DNA of 64,000 nucleotides from Sphingobacteriaceae bacterium (GCA_017745075.1 JAGIAD010000014.1:112074-176073), one strand, 5' to 3'. Positions 1 through 9,730 are shown, counted from the stretch's first letter. Notes: a model not told the origin generated them from the letters alone. Numbers and translations are program-made.

Positions 1-31
1 AAATAGCTATTTTTGGACTTTTAATACATTC

Positions 32-2698
32 ATGAGCATATCCACCAAGTACAATCCTGCAGAAACAGAAGATAAATGGTATAGCTATTGGCTATCTAAA
101 AAGTTTTTCCACTCAGAACCTGATGAACGCGAACCTTACACTATTGTAATTCCGCCGCCAAACGTCACGGGTGTACTGCATATGGGGCATATGCTCAATA
201 ATACCATTCAGGACGTATTGATCCGTAAAGCCCGTATGCAAGGCAAAAATGCATGTTGGGTACCAGGAACCGACCACGCCTCTATTGCGACCGAAGCAAA
301 GGTTGTGGCGATGCTAAAAGAGCAGGGCATTAATAAAAAAGATCTTTCACGTGAAGAATTTTTGAAATATGCCTGGGAGTGGAAAGAAAAATACGGGGGT
401 ATTATTTTAGAACAGCTAAAAAAACTGGGCGCAAGCTGCGATTGGGACCGTACCCGTTTCACGATGGAGGATGATCTTTCTGAGGCGGTGATCGATTCGT
501 TTATCCACCTCTACAAAAAAGGTTGGATTTACCGTGGTATCCGTATGGTAAACTGGGATCCGGCCGGTAAAACCGCGGTTTCTGATGAAGAGGTAATCCG
601 TAAGGAAGTAAACCAGAAATTATATTACATTAAATACCTGATTTCGGGAACTGATGATCAGTTTTTAACGATAGCTACAACACGGCCTGAAACGATTATG
701 GCAGATGCCGCAATCTGTATCAATCCGAACGATGAACGTTTTACGCACTTAAAAGGCAAAAAAGTTTTCGTGCCTTTGGTTAACCACGAAATTCCGGTTA
801 TTGAAGATGAATATGTAGATATCGAATTTGGTACAGGTTGTTTAAAAGTTACGCCAGCACATGATTTGAACGATTATGAGCTGGGTGTTAAACACAATTT
901 GCCTGTTACTGATATCTTAAATGATGATGGAACTTTAAATGAACTGGCCGTTATTTTAGTAGGCGAAGACAGGTTTGTTGCGCGTAAAAAAATTGCCAAA
1001 ATGTTGGAAGAGGCCGGCCACCTGGATAAAGTGGAGGATTATAAATCGCAGGTTGGTTTTTCTGAACGTACCGATGCTGCCATTGAACCAAAACTTTCTA
1101 TGCAGTGGTTTGTAAAGATGAAAGAAATGGCACAGCCTGCCCTGGATGATGTGTTGAACGGAGAGGTAAACCTGATCCCGAATAAATTTGAAAATACCTA
1201 CCGCCACTGGATGGAAAATGTACGCGATTGGAACATTAGCCGTCAGTTATGGTGGGGACAAAGAATTCCGGCCTGGTATGATGATAAAGGAAATTGGGTG
1301 GTTGCCAAAACCAAAGATGAAGCATTAGAAGAATTCTGGAAGAAAAAACATCTTGATGAAAATTGTACTGAAGCTGAAAAAACAGGATTCAAACATCAGT
1401 TAGCGCCGTTTTTGAGGCAGGATGATGATGTGATGGATACCTGGTTCTCTTCATGGTTATGGCCGATTTCGGTTTTTGATGGCTTTAAAAATCCTGAAAA
1501 TAAAGATATCAACTATTATTATCCAACAAATGATCTGGTTACTGCCCCCGAAATCCTGTTTTTCTGGGTGGCCCGTATGATTATGGCCGGCCATGAATTT
1601 ATGGGCAAAAAACCATTTACCAATGTATATTTAACGGGGATAGTACGCGATAAACTGGGACGTAAAATGTCTAAATCGCTGGGGAACTCACCTGACCCGA
1701 TTGCATTGATTGAAAAATATGGTGCTGATGCGGTTCGTGTGGGGATGTTAATGTCGTCACCAGCCGGTAACGATTTAATGTTTGATGAAGCTTATTGTGA
1801 GCAGGGGCGTAATTTTGCCAGTAAAATATGGAATGCCTTCCGTTTGGTAAAAGGATGGCAGGTTGATGAAAACCTGGCGAATCCGAATACCCAGGCCATT
1901 TTGTGGTTCGAAAACCGCTTTAATGAGGCATTAGTAGAAATTGAAGCCAACTTTAAGCAATACAGGCTGTCTGAAGCATTAATGATTACTTATAAGTTGG
2001 TTTGGGATGATTTCTGTGCCTGGTATTTAGAAATGGTTAAACCTGCTTACCAGCAGCCAATTGATGCAGAGAGTTATCAGGGAACAATTGCATTCTTCGA
2101 AAATATCATCAAGTTACTTCATCCGAATATGCCTTTCATTACTGAAGAATTATGGCATGATGATCTGTTTGCTGAACGTGGTGAGATGGATTGCTGTATT
2201 GTGGCCGAGTTCCCTAAAGGCGGAACTTTTGATGAGCAATTATTGAAAGATGCAGAGGTAATTAAAACCGTTGTAGCCGAAATTAGAAATGTAAGGAACC
2301 AGAAACAGATTTCGCCTAAAGAAGCGTTGCCTTTAAGTATCAAAATAAACTCTGATCTTGATTATGAAAAATGGTTAAACATTGTTTTCAAACTGGCCAA
2401 TGTATCAGAAGCTGAAATTGTAAACGATAAAATTGTTGGTGCAACTGCTTTTATGGCCGGTAAAGATGAATTCTTTATCCCGCTAACTGAAAATGTTGAT
2501 TTAGAAGCAGAGCGCGAACGTTTAAATGCCGATTTGATTTATCTGCAGGGTTTTTTAAAATCAGTTGATTCTAAACTAAGCAATGAACGTTTCGTGCAGA
2601 ATGCAAAACCAGAAGTGATCGCCAACGAACGCAACAAAAAAGCCGATGCTGAGGCGAAAATCAGAATTATTGAAGAAAGTTTAGCGGTTTTAGGCTAA
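32..2698 (+). CDS. valS: Valine--tRNA ligase (ValRS)
   Basis: Charges tRNA-Val with valine in the cytoplasm; class I synthetase with an editing domain. The 888-residue length is normal for the family. The HIGH-type motif appears as HMGH at residues 50-53 and the KMSKS motif at about 544-548 (GRKMSKSLGN). The CP1 editing insert lies between them, including the TTRPET motif near residue 216. The C-terminus (about 825-888) is charged and helical, the usual ValRS coiled-coil arm. The ATG at 32 gives the expected N-terminus. The gene stands alone, followed within 15 bases by a strong hairpin. Identification is secure. Confidence 0.98.
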   Translation: MSISTKYNPAETEDKWYSYWLSKKFFHSEPDEREPYTIVIPPPNVTGVLHMGHMLNNTIQDVLIRKARMQGKNACWVPGTDHASIATEAKVVAMLKEQGINKKDLSREEFLKYAWEWKEKYGGIILEQLKKLGASCDWDRTRFTMEDDLSEAVIDSFIHLYKKGWIYRGIRMVNWDPAGKTAVSDEEVIRKEVNQKLYYIKYLISGTDDQFLTIATTRPETIMADAAICINPNDERFTHLKGKKVFVPLVNHEIPVIEDEYVDIEFGTGCLKVTPAHDLNDYELGVKHNLPVTDILNDDGTLNELAVILVGEDRFVARKKIAKMLEEAGHLDKVEDYKSQVGFSERTDAAIEPKLSMQWFVKMKEMAQPALDDVLNGEVNLIPNKFENTYRHWMENVRDWNISRQLWWGQRIPAWYDDKGNWVVAKTKDEALEEFWKKKHLDENCTEAEKTGFKHQLAPFLRQDDDVMDTWFSSWLWPISVFDGFKNPENKDINYYYPTNDLVTAPEILFFWVARMIMAGHEFMGKKPFTNVYLTGIVRDKLGRKMSKSLGNSPDPIALIEKYGADAVRVGMLMSSPAGNDLMFDEAYCEQGRNFASKIWNAFRLVKGWQVDENLANPNTQAILWFENRFNEALVEIEANFKQYRLSEALMITYKLVWDDFCAWYLEMVKPAYQQPIDAESYQGTIAFFENIIKLLHPNMPFITEELWHDDLFAERGEMDCCIVAEFPKGGTFDEQLLKDAEVIKTVVAEIRNVRNQKQISPKEALPLSIKINSDLDYEKWLNIVFKLANVSEAEIVNDKIVGATAFMAGKDEFFIPLTENVDLEAERERLNADLIYLQGFLKSVDSKLSNERFVQNAKPEVIANERNKKADAEAKIRIIEESLAVLG

Positions 2699-2710
2699 TA
2701 ATAATCTCAC

Positions 2711-2743
2711 AGACCTGTAAGGTTTTTAAAACCTTACAGGTCT
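2711..2743 (+). terminator. Perfect 16-bp hairpin after valS
   Basis: A perfect inverted repeat with 16-bp arms at 2711-2726 and 2728-2743 around a single T. It contains the core ACCTGTAAGGTTTT and is followed by TTTAATT. It sits 12 bases after the valS stop and before the next start at 2757, so it probably ends the valS transcript. The arms are longer than a typical terminator and the sequence reads like a dispersed palindromic repeat, so it may be both. Confidence 0.7.
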
Positions 2744-2756
2744 TTAATTAAAAAAT

Positions 2757-3440
2757 ATGATACGCTCTCAGAATTTATTATGCATTTTTTCCTGCCTGTT
2801 ATTATTTATTGTTTCCTGTAAGAAAGAAGGCGATAAAGAAGAGGTACTGAAATATCCCATTTCCTTAACTTACAAATCTTACAGTAAGGGAAAAATGAGG
2901 ATGTGGACAATGAATGGCGAGGTGCTGGATCAACAAAAAATAGCAAATTTTGCAGGAAATGCCTTTGCTAATTCATTTGATGCCAATTTTTATCAGATAA
3001 AATTTACTAAACCCGATTCTGCAGAGATTAGATATCCACCTGCATTAGATGGATTTTGGACTTACAAAGTTAAGGATTCTGCTAATATTGATTTTAAAGG
3101 TGATGTTCATCTGTTTCATGGAATGGTGTTTGGAAACCAAGCTACGCTTGATCGGTCTTTTCTAATATATAGAACCAGCATTTATACACAACCTGTGAGG
3201 GTAATCAATCAACCAACATCAATTCCTCCCATTATTTACAGAGCAGATTTAGGATTTAAAGCCACGGGGAATAAAAAAGCCCTTACGATCTCTGGTTATC
3301 TTTATAAATTGCGTCTGTATAACAGAGCTGCTATTTTTAGCGGTCACATGTTCGGTGATTTTAACGAGCGATTTTTAAACGAATTACAAGATCGTGATAC
3401 TTTAGTTGTGCAGTTGACCAAAAATAATTGGGCGCTGTAA
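2757..3440 (+). CDS. Putative lipoprotein of unknown function
   Basis: A 227-residue protein with a short type II signal peptide: a hydrophobic stretch ending in the lipobox FIVSC with Cys21, followed by KKEGDKEE. The acidic residues after the cysteine may act as a surface-export signal in Bacteroidota (inference). The rest is a mixed beta-rich soluble domain with no motif I recognise. It sits alone between the valS hairpin and a repeat-filled spacer. The assignment rests only on the signal peptide and good codon use. Confidence 0.7.
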   Translation: MIRSQNLLCIFSCLLLFIVSCKKEGDKEEVLKYPISLTYKSYSKGKMRMWTMNGEVLDQQKIANFAGNAFANSFDANFYQIKFTKPDSAEIRYPPALDGFWTYKVKDSANIDFKGDVHLFHGMVFGNQATLDRSFLIYRTSIYTQPVRVINQPTSIPPIIYRADLGFKATGNKKALTISGYLYKLRLYNRAAIFSGHMFGDFNERFLNELQDRDTLVVQLTKNNWAL

Positions 3441-4214
3441 AATATTCTATCAACTTTAAAAAACTTTTGTACTTGGAAAAGAGGCCATATACTGAGTTGT
3501 AATGCCGTTCGAATTTATCACGATAAGCTCAGCCTGTACTGAGCTTGACGAAGTATCGAAACGTTTTGCGAGATATTTTAATAGCTCCCTCTACGAACTG
3601 TTATGATGTTATTTTGCAAATTGTTATTAATCAATGTTTTAACTATTTTTGCATTCCGTCCAGCCAGACCCCAGCACAGTATCCCCGTTCTATTTAAATC
3701 CGGCCTAACAAATTTTTCGGACTGCACTTTCATAGCCATACCACCGGCTTTAATAGAAAAATTTTCAGCCGGCGATTTTTGGTTCTTTTTGACGGCAAAA
3801 AGAAGGAGCCCATCGGCGGCGGCGAGCCGAGGCAAGACTGTGCTGTAAGGCCAAAGAAATTAATCATAGGTCACTCATATTGATTTTTATATAATAAATC
3901 ATTCCTCTAGGATGATAATTCTATATTCGTGATATAACTCTTTTTGTTTAGTAGTTATTAAAATTATCTCATTAGGATAAATTATTTCAAACGTTTTCCT
4001 TGATTTCAATAAAATATATTATAGCCTAAAATACAGGCTTCTTAGCTATTTATTTAAGGTTAATGCAGTTGTGAGCGATTATTTTATTGTAAGGTTTCAA
4101 AAATATTACTTGCTAAAATTTAAGGTTTATTTTTATTAACCATATTTTAGGTTTTATTAAAATGGTTTGCTTAATAGCGAACCAGTTAACTGATAATCTA
4201 ACCTGATATCCCAA
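3441..4214. other. Gene-free spacer with dispersed repeats
   Basis: About 770 bases without a supported gene. The first part (about 3515-3565) holds a short palindromic element of the 'tgagcttgacgaagtatcg' type. The middle holds the 192-bp dispersed repeat described separately (3660-3851). The remainder (3855-4200) is very AT-rich and should contain the promoter of the oxidoreductase gene at 4215; no clear -7 element was found. Confidence 0.6.
3660..3851 (-). repeat. 192-bp dispersed repeat, copy A
   Basis: By eye about 85% identical, without visible indels, to the reverse complement of 42722-42913. Both copies have an open reading frame in the matching direction. In this copy it is on the minus strand (stop near 3578), encoding a peptide with KKNQKSPAENFS and VQSEKFVRPDLNRTGILC. 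The other copy gives KKKQKMPAENFS and VQSEKFVRPVLSRTGILC. It is more likely an intergenic repeat family than a gene, but the frame is kept open in both. Confidence 0.8.
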
Positions 4215-5570
4215 ATGGAAAATTCCAGAAGAAAATTTATTAAACAATCGGCAATATTTGCTGCGGCAACTTATGCGGGTACCATGGGCATGAGTGCTAA
4301 AAGTTATGGCCGTATTATCGGTGCAAATGATAGGGTACGTGTTGGTGTTGTTGGGTTTTCTGATCGTTTTAGAGAAACACTTTTGCCTTGTTTTTTGAAC
4401 CACAACAAAGAACTGAACTTCGATATTGTTGGACTTTCCGACCTTTGGAACTACCGTAGAGATTTAGGAATTGCCCACTTAAAAAGTAAATTCGGCCATG
4501 ACATTAAAGCCTGCCGTAACAACGATGAGCTTTATGCTACAAAAGATCTTGATGCTGTAATTATCAGCACTGCCGATTTTCAGCATGCCCTTCACACCAT
4601 CGAGGCGGTAAAGGCCAATTGTGATGCTTATGTAGAAAAACCTTTTGCTGAGACCATGGACGATGCCAAAGCCGCATTTAAAGCAGTTAAGGCAAGCAAG
4701 CAAATTGTACAAATTGGCTCGCAGAGGAGGAGCGGAGAGAATTATATCAATGCAGCAAAATTTATACAGGATGGAAAATTTGGCCCAATCACTGCGGTAG
4801 ATTTAGTTTGGAATGTAAACCAGCCGGGCCGGTGGCGCAGACCAGATTTAGTGGCTAAATTAAAAGAAGAAGATATAGACTGGAAACGTTTCTTACTCAA
4901 CCGCCCTGTTGAAGCCTTCGATCCGAGAAAATATCTGGAGTACAGGTTGTTCTGGCCCTATTCTTCAGGCATGCCAGGCCAATGGATGTCGCACCAGATT
5001 GATACCGTGCATTGGTTTACCAATTTAAAACATCCGCGCAGTGTAGTGGCAAACGGCGGCATTTACACCTGGAAAGATGGCCGTAGAAACTGGGATACCA
5101 TGGTAGCGGTATTCGATTATGGTCAGCCGGATACAACCGACGGTTTCCAGGTTACTTTCACTTCGAGGATGCAGAACAGTGTAGGCGATGTTGGCGAGGT
5201 TTATTATTCAAACGGCGGAGAGCTGAACCTGATTACGAACAAAGTATCGCCAAAAGGTGGTTTAAGGGAAAAAGAAGCTGCAGCCATGGGCTTAAAAGCC
5301 AATCTTCTGCCCGAATTTGATTTAAGCAAAACTGAAATTAAAACGGCTACAGGAGCCAGTATGGGCGGTGATGGATTAACCTCTGGCCACATGCGTAACT
5401 GGATGGAATGTGTACGAAGCCGTAAAACGCCTAATGCCCCTGTTGAAGCAGGTTATTCGCACTCTATTGCCAATATCATGACCAATGCTGCAGTACGCAC
5501 GGGCGCAAAAGCAATTTTCGACGAAAACAGACAGGAAGTAATCGCAAACGGAAAAGTATTTAAATATTAA
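4215..5570 (+). CDS. Gfo/Idh/MocA family oxidoreductase with Tat signal
   Basis: NAD(P)-dependent sugar oxidoreductase, 451 residues. The N-terminus has a twin-arginine signal (SRRKFIKQSA near residues 4-13) followed by an alanine-rich hydrophobic stretch, so export to the periplasm by Tat is likely. A Rossmann domain follows (VRVGVVGFSDR near 42-52) with the EKP signature at 141-143. The C-terminal substrate domain carries the SHQID motif typical of the family. It is followed by a DUF1080 protein and another Gfo/Idh/MocA gene in the same direction. In Bacteroides such gene sets act in 3-keto-glycoside metabolism; the substrate here is unknown. Confidence 0.9.
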   Translation: MENSRRKFIKQSAIFAAATYAGTMGMSAKSYGRIIGANDRVRVGVVGFSDRFRETLLPCFLNHNKELNFDIVGLSDLWNYRRDLGIAHLKSKFGHDIKACRNNDELYATKDLDAVIISTADFQHALHTIEAVKANCDAYVEKPFAETMDDAKAAFKAVKASKQIVQIGSQRRSGENYINAAKFIQDGKFGPITAVDLVWNVNQPGRWRRPDLVAKLKEEDIDWKRFLLNRPVEAFDPRKYLEYRLFWPYSSGMPGQWMSHQIDTVHWFTNLKHPRSVVANGGIYTWKDGRRNWDTMVAVFDYGQPDTTDGFQVTFTSRMQNSVGDVGEVYYSNGGELNLITNKVSPKGGLREKEAAAMGLKANLLPEFDLSKTEIKTATGASMGGDGLTSGHMRNWMECVRSRKTPNAPVEAGYSHSIANIMTNAAVRTGAKAIFDENRQEVIANGKVFKY

Positions 5571-5667
5571 TAATAACGTATCATCAATGCGGGAACGAAG
5601 CAAGCTGCTCGGCAAAAAGATTACAGCATGGTTCCTCCCCAACAACCGACAACAAGAAAAAACAACC

Positions 5668-7032
5668 ATGTTAAAATTAAAAAGATACAGCATTCTGGCA
5701 TTTTCGCTAATCACTTTATCAGCCACCGCCCAAAAAGCAAAACCTTTATTTGACGGTAAAACGCTTACCGGATGGAAAGCCGTTGCAGGTGCTGCTCCGT
5801 ACAAGGCCGAAGATGGAATGATTGTTGGAACAATGACCAAAGGCACACCAAATTCATTCCTGATCACCGAAAAAGAGTATGGCGATTTCATTTTAGAACT
5901 GGATGTGAAACTGGAAGGCGAAACCACCAATTCGGGTATACAAACCCGCAGTCATATTAAACCCGAAGGAAATAACGGTAAAGGATTGGTTTTTGGCAGG
6001 CAGGTAGAAATAGATCCTACACCACGGGCGTGGACAGGTGGAATTTACGATGAAGCCAGAAGATTATGGCTTTACCCTTTAGAACTTAACCCATCTGCAA
6101 AACCATTGTATAAAAAGAATGAGTTTAACCATTACAGAATTGAATGTATTGGTAACGAAACTAAAACCTGGGTAAATGGAAGCCCTGTTGCTTATGTGAT
6201 CGATACCTTAGATAAAACCGGATTTATTGGCTTGCAGGTTCATGGCATTGGCAATAACCTCGATAATGATGGCAAGAAGGTTTATTTCAAAAACATCAAT
6301 ATTCAAACAGAAGGATTAAAAGCCAAAGCATTTCCTAAAGGGATTTATACGGTTAACCTCACACCGAATACATTATCGGCCTACGAAAAATCAGAAGGTT
6401 ATAAACTATTATTTGATGGTAAAAGCAATGCGGGGTGGATAGGAGCTTATAAAACTGCTTTCCCTGCCAAAGGATGGAAAATTGCCGATGGTGTAATTAG
6501 CGTAGAACCTTCGGGTGGTGCAGAATCAACCAATGGCGGCGATATTGTAACCAAAGATGAGTATGCTGCTTTTGACTTATCGTTCGAGTTTAAATTAACC
6601 CCGGGTGCAAATAGCGGAGTGAAATACTTCGTTACCTTAAGCGAAAAAAATACGGGTTCTGCCATCGGACTTGAGTATCAGGTTTTAGATGATGTATTAC
6701 ATCCGGATGCAAAATTAGGCAGAGATGGTAACCGTACTTTAGCCTCTTTATACGATTTAATTACGGCTAAAAAAGAAGCCCGTTACCTGCGCCCAATCGG
6801 CAGCTGGAACAATGGCCGTGTGGTGGTTTATCCAAATAACAAAGTAGAACATTATTTAAACGGGGTTAAAGTGTTAGAATACACACGGGGATCTGAGGAA
6901 TTTAAAAAATTGGTTGCTATCAGTAAATACAAAGATTGGAAAAACTTTGGCGAAGCACCGAAAGGACATATCCTGCTGCAGGATCATGGCAATAAAGTAG
7001 ATTTCAGGACGATTAAAATTAAAACTTTATAA
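5668..7032 (+). CDS. Secreted double DUF1080 (3-keto-disaccharide hydrolase) protein
   Basis: A periplasmic protein of 454 residues with two copies of the DUF1080 / 3-keto-disaccharide hydrolase fold (a lectin-like beta sandwich). Each copy starts with an F-DGK-x-GW motif (KPLFDGKTLTGWK near the mature N-terminus and KLLFDGKSNAGW near residue 222) and later has an NSG motif. The start at 5668 was chosen because it begins a clean Sec signal peptide ending SATAQ; an ATG 81 bases upstream would add an implausible charged extension. Family members cleave 3-keto-glycosides made by Gfo/Idh/MocA oxidases, which fits both neighbours. Confidence 0.88.
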   Translation: MLKLKRYSILAFSLITLSATAQKAKPLFDGKTLTGWKAVAGAAPYKAEDGMIVGTMTKGTPNSFLITEKEYGDFILELDVKLEGETTNSGIQTRSHIKPEGNNGKGLVFGRQVEIDPTPRAWTGGIYDEARRLWLYPLELNPSAKPLYKKNEFNHYRIECIGNETKTWVNGSPVAYVIDTLDKTGFIGLQVHGIGNNLDNDGKKVYFKNINIQTEGLKAKAFPKGIYTVNLTPNTLSAYEKSEGYKLLFDGKSNAGWIGAYKTAFPAKGWKIADGVISVEPSGGAESTNGGDIVTKDEYAAFDLSFEFKLTPGANSGVKYFVTLSEKNTGSAIGLEYQVLDDVLHPDAKLGRDGNRTLASLYDLITAKKEARYLRPIGSWNNGRVVVYPNNKVEHYLNGVKVLEYTRGSEEFKKLVAISKYKDWKNFGEAPKGHILLQDHGNKVDFRTIKIKTL

Positions 7033-7074
7033 GTTTTTGATTTGAAAATAAGTGTAATAGAATACCTTGGTAAT

Positions 7075-7140
7075 TTAACCACAGATGTACACAGATTAAC
7101 ACAGATCTTATCTGTGTGCATCCTTTTCATCTGTGGTTAA
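7075..7140. repeat. Palindromic repeat, possible terminator
   Basis: Arms TTAACCACAGATG at 7075-7087 and CATCTGTGGTTAA at 7128-7140, with an inner inverted repeat around ACACAGAT/ATCTGTGT. The same design recurs at 23348-23416. It lies between the DUF1080 gene and the next oxidoreductase gene and could fold in RNA, perhaps acting as a partial terminator or mRNA-stabilising hairpin. Confidence 0.7.
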
Positions 7141-7185
7141 TGTTTTTATCTGTAAAGAAATAAAAAATTATAATATAGCTATATC

Positions 7186-8379
7186 ATGCATCGTCGATCT
7201 TTTGTTAAAACATCTGCATTAGTAGGCTCTGGTTTACTTTTGGGCAATCAGGGTTTCGCAAATTTAGTAGCTGATGAAATCATTAACGTGGCCATGATTG
7301 GCTGTGGCGATCGCGGTAAAGGTGTTTTGTCGGTAATTAAATCAATGCCTGCAAAATATAAAATTAAAGCCTATTGCGATTTACTCGATTTCAGGCTTAA
7401 GGAAACCGAAAAGTATGTTCCTGCTGATGCGAAAGCCATAAAAGATTACCATAAAGTTTTAGACGATAAAACCATCCACGCAGTTTTTATAGCTACACCT
7501 TTAAGTGAGCATTTCAGCATTGCAAAAGATGCGGTGCTGGCCGGTAAACATGTGTATGTAGAAAAAACCATGACTTATAATATAACCCAGGCACTTGAAC
7601 TTAAAAAACTGGTTAAACAATATCCCAACCAGGTTTTTCAGGTAGGGTATCAATACCGTTATTCACCGCTGTATTTTAAGGTGAAAGACATGATACAAAG
7701 TGGCTATTTGGGTAAAGTTAGCCAGATCGATTGCCGTTGGGACCGTAATGGCAATTGGCGCAGGGCTGTTCCCGATCCGGCTTTAGAGCGCAAAATCAAC
7801 TGGCGCATGTACAAGGAGTATTCAGGCGGTTTAGCTGCTGAACTGCTCTCGCACCAGATCGATTTTATCAACTGGGCTTTCGAAACGCAGCCCGATGAAA
7901 TTATGGGTTCGGGTGGAATTGATATTTTTAAGGATGGCCGCGAAACTTATGATAACATACAGGCCATTCTGCGGTATAACAAAAAAGGTATGATCGGCAA
8001 CTTTGGGGCTACCTGTGGTAATGCACACGATGGTTACCTGTTTAAAATAAAGGGTACCAAAGGTTCGGTTTCTTTACTCACCAACACAGGCTTATTTTAT
8101 CCTGAAGAGAGTACCAAAAAAGATCTGGGTATTGTGGATGGGGTAACCGGGGCGACAAAAATAGTGGTCAATAAAGATGGTGGAATCCCTATTTTGGATA
8201 AGGCTACTATTGATGGTACAAATTATGCCCTCGATGAATTTTATAAATCAATCACCACCAAAAAGGAGCCTGCATCGAATATCAATACCGGAACGCAGGC
8301 GGCTATATGCGTGGCCATGTGTAATGAGGCGATTTATAGTGGTAATAAGCAGGTTTGGAAGACGGAATATGATGTATAA
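7186..8379 (+). CDS. Gfo/Idh/MocA family oxidoreductase with Tat-like signal
   Basis: A 397-residue NAD(P)-dependent oxidoreductase. The N-terminus HRRSFVKTSA followed by a glycine/leucine-rich stretch is a twin-arginine signal, so a periplasmic site is expected. Rossmann motif VAMIGCGDRGKG lies near residues 36-47. The usual EKP is EKT here (126-128), and LLSHQID marks the substrate domain. It follows the first oxidoreductase and the DUF1080 protein in the same direction, separated from them by a palindromic repeat. Together they suggest a pathway that oxidises and cleaves glycosides; the substrate cannot be read from sequence. Confidence 0.88.
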   Translation: MHRRSFVKTSALVGSGLLLGNQGFANLVADEIINVAMIGCGDRGKGVLSVIKSMPAKYKIKAYCDLLDFRLKETEKYVPADAKAIKDYHKVLDDKTIHAVFIATPLSEHFSIAKDAVLAGKHVYVEKTMTYNITQALELKKLVKQYPNQVFQVGYQYRYSPLYFKVKDMIQSGYLGKVSQIDCRWDRNGNWRRAVPDPALERKINWRMYKEYSGGLAAELLSHQIDFINWAFETQPDEIMGSGGIDIFKDGRETYDNIQAILRYNKKGMIGNFGATCGNAHDGYLFKIKGTKGSVSLLTNTGLFYPEESTKKDLGIVDGVTGATKIVVNKDGGIPILDKATIDGTNYALDEFYKSITTKKEPASNINTGTQAAICVAMCNEAIYSGNKQVWKTEYDV

Positions 8380-9259
8380 AGTAATGCTGGCATTTTAAGA
8401 TTTCTTGCCATTAGCAATTACGTAGGCATATTTGATATGTGGTTTTTTTAAGCGTTATGCTAGCCTGCTTTAATAATACGCAGGTTTTACCGAAGAGCTC
8501 CCGTCGATCCCAAGTGGCAGGAAATCAAAAAACAGGTGCAGAATAGAACAAATAGCACTACCAAACCTTAAACGCAGTGGTTTTGTGTTCATAAGCGATG
8601 AATTGAAACTTTAATGCGAATTGAACACAAAACAAAGTGCCGCTGTTTTTTGATGAGCGGGGGTGGTGAAGAGCCACATTGCAGGATTGACAAAGCGTTT
8701 TGGGTACTTTGGCGCTCCAAAATGCGCAGCATTCTTGAGCACAATTGAAAAAACTAACAACTGCGAAAAACTACCATGCCCCGCGGCAAAGAGCGGAAAA
8801 AAATATTAATTGATCTCCAAACTATATTTTAGGTTTCGGTTGGTGGGATACCAAACGATAGATGAAAATCTGTTCAGGTAGATCTCTCCATTCCGTTGCA
8901 CTTCAGTCGAGATGACGAAATTTCTATTTGAATCTTCACTGATTAGCTTGTTCAAAGCATAGTCAAGGTATTCTATAAGCTAAGATTTGTAATTTTATTG
9001 TTCTGATCCAATAGCGATCAGGTGCGGTGAAAAAGCCAAGATGTTGTGCAGCAAACCTTACTTTTTGGAAAGCAATTGTTGTGCCCTGTTTTAAAGTTCG
9101 TTCCTGCTTTTTGCTTCAATCTTTTTTGTGCTTTAGCCACACTCGGGGCTACAAAAAAGGATTTCCACGTCAATCAGGTTTAGAGAGCAAGAATAGTGCT
9201 GCTGCTGAGGGTTGAATAATAAAGATCCTTCACTACGTTCAGGATGACAAAATATGGCA
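8380..9259. other. Gene-free spacer, repeat remnants
   Basis: About 880 bases with no convincing gene on either strand. It holds an element of the GATCTCTCC...TTCAGTCGAGATGACG family at 8879-8920 (relatives near 31982-32032 and 42561-42601) and a 'cttcactacgttcaggatgac' element at 9228-9250. The part from about 8500 to 8800 has higher GC and may be a decayed gene or another repeat; I could not identify it. Confidence 0.5.
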
Positions 9260-9730
9260 TTATAATTCCAGGTAAGCTGGTATTTCCTGTACGAAATTAA
9301 AGCTGCCTTTTTCTGCATCCATCTTTGCATAAACATGTTGCAAGCCATTGGTCAAAACGATCCACCTGGCCTGGTGTATGGAATTGTATCGGGATGCCTG
9401 ATCGAAAACCGATGCGGTAATCTTAACTTTTGGGGCCTTACATTCAATCAACATCAGCTTTTCGCCAGCGCTGTTGTAAACCAAAATATCGCTGCGTTTT
9501 TGTAACTGGTTTAACACCAAACCACCTTCAATCTGGATCAGGCTGCGCGGGAATTTCTTTTCCAAAATCAGGTTCTGTATAAAATGCTGGCGTACCCATT
9601 CTTCGGGCGTAAGTACCAGGTGCTTTTTCCTCAACTCATCGAAAATAAAAATCACATTATCCTTTCTCGTAATTTTAAAAGGGTAAGGTGGCAGGTTAAG
9701 TGGGGTAGGGTTAAATATTTCAGTTTTCAA
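9260..9730 (-). CDS. Type I restriction enzyme R protein N-terminal-like (HSDR_N) domain protein
   Basis: A 156-residue stand-alone nuclease-like domain. The middle carries the conserved order seen in HSDR_N-type proteins: RSDILVYN, then LMLIECKAPK near residues 92-101, which matches the D...E-x-K core of the PD-(D/E)xK nuclease fold. There is no helicase or specificity subunit next to it, so it is not a full restriction system. It lies divergently next to holA. I recall this pairing as common in Bacteroidota genomes, which argues for a housekeeping role. Function unknown. Confidence 0.75.
   Translation of the reverse strand: MKTEIFNPTPLNLPPYPFKITRKDNVIFIFDELRKKHLVLTPEEWVRQHFIQNLILEKKFPRSLIQIEGGLVLNQLQKRSDILVYNSAGEKLMLIECKAPKVKITASVFDQASRYNSIHQARWIVLTNGLQHVYAKMDAEKGSFNFVQEIPAYLEL

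Noticed and set aside
5587..5667. Upstream ATG start for the DUF1080 gene
   Set aside because: It would put a charged 27-residue segment before a good signal peptide.
8500..8800. Possible decayed gene in the spacer
   Set aside because: Higher GC but no frame or motif long enough to support it.
9260..9730. Part of a type I restriction system
   Set aside because: No helicase, specificity or methylase subunits nearby; a stand-alone HSDR_N-like domain beside holA seems to be a normal Bacteroidota arrangement.
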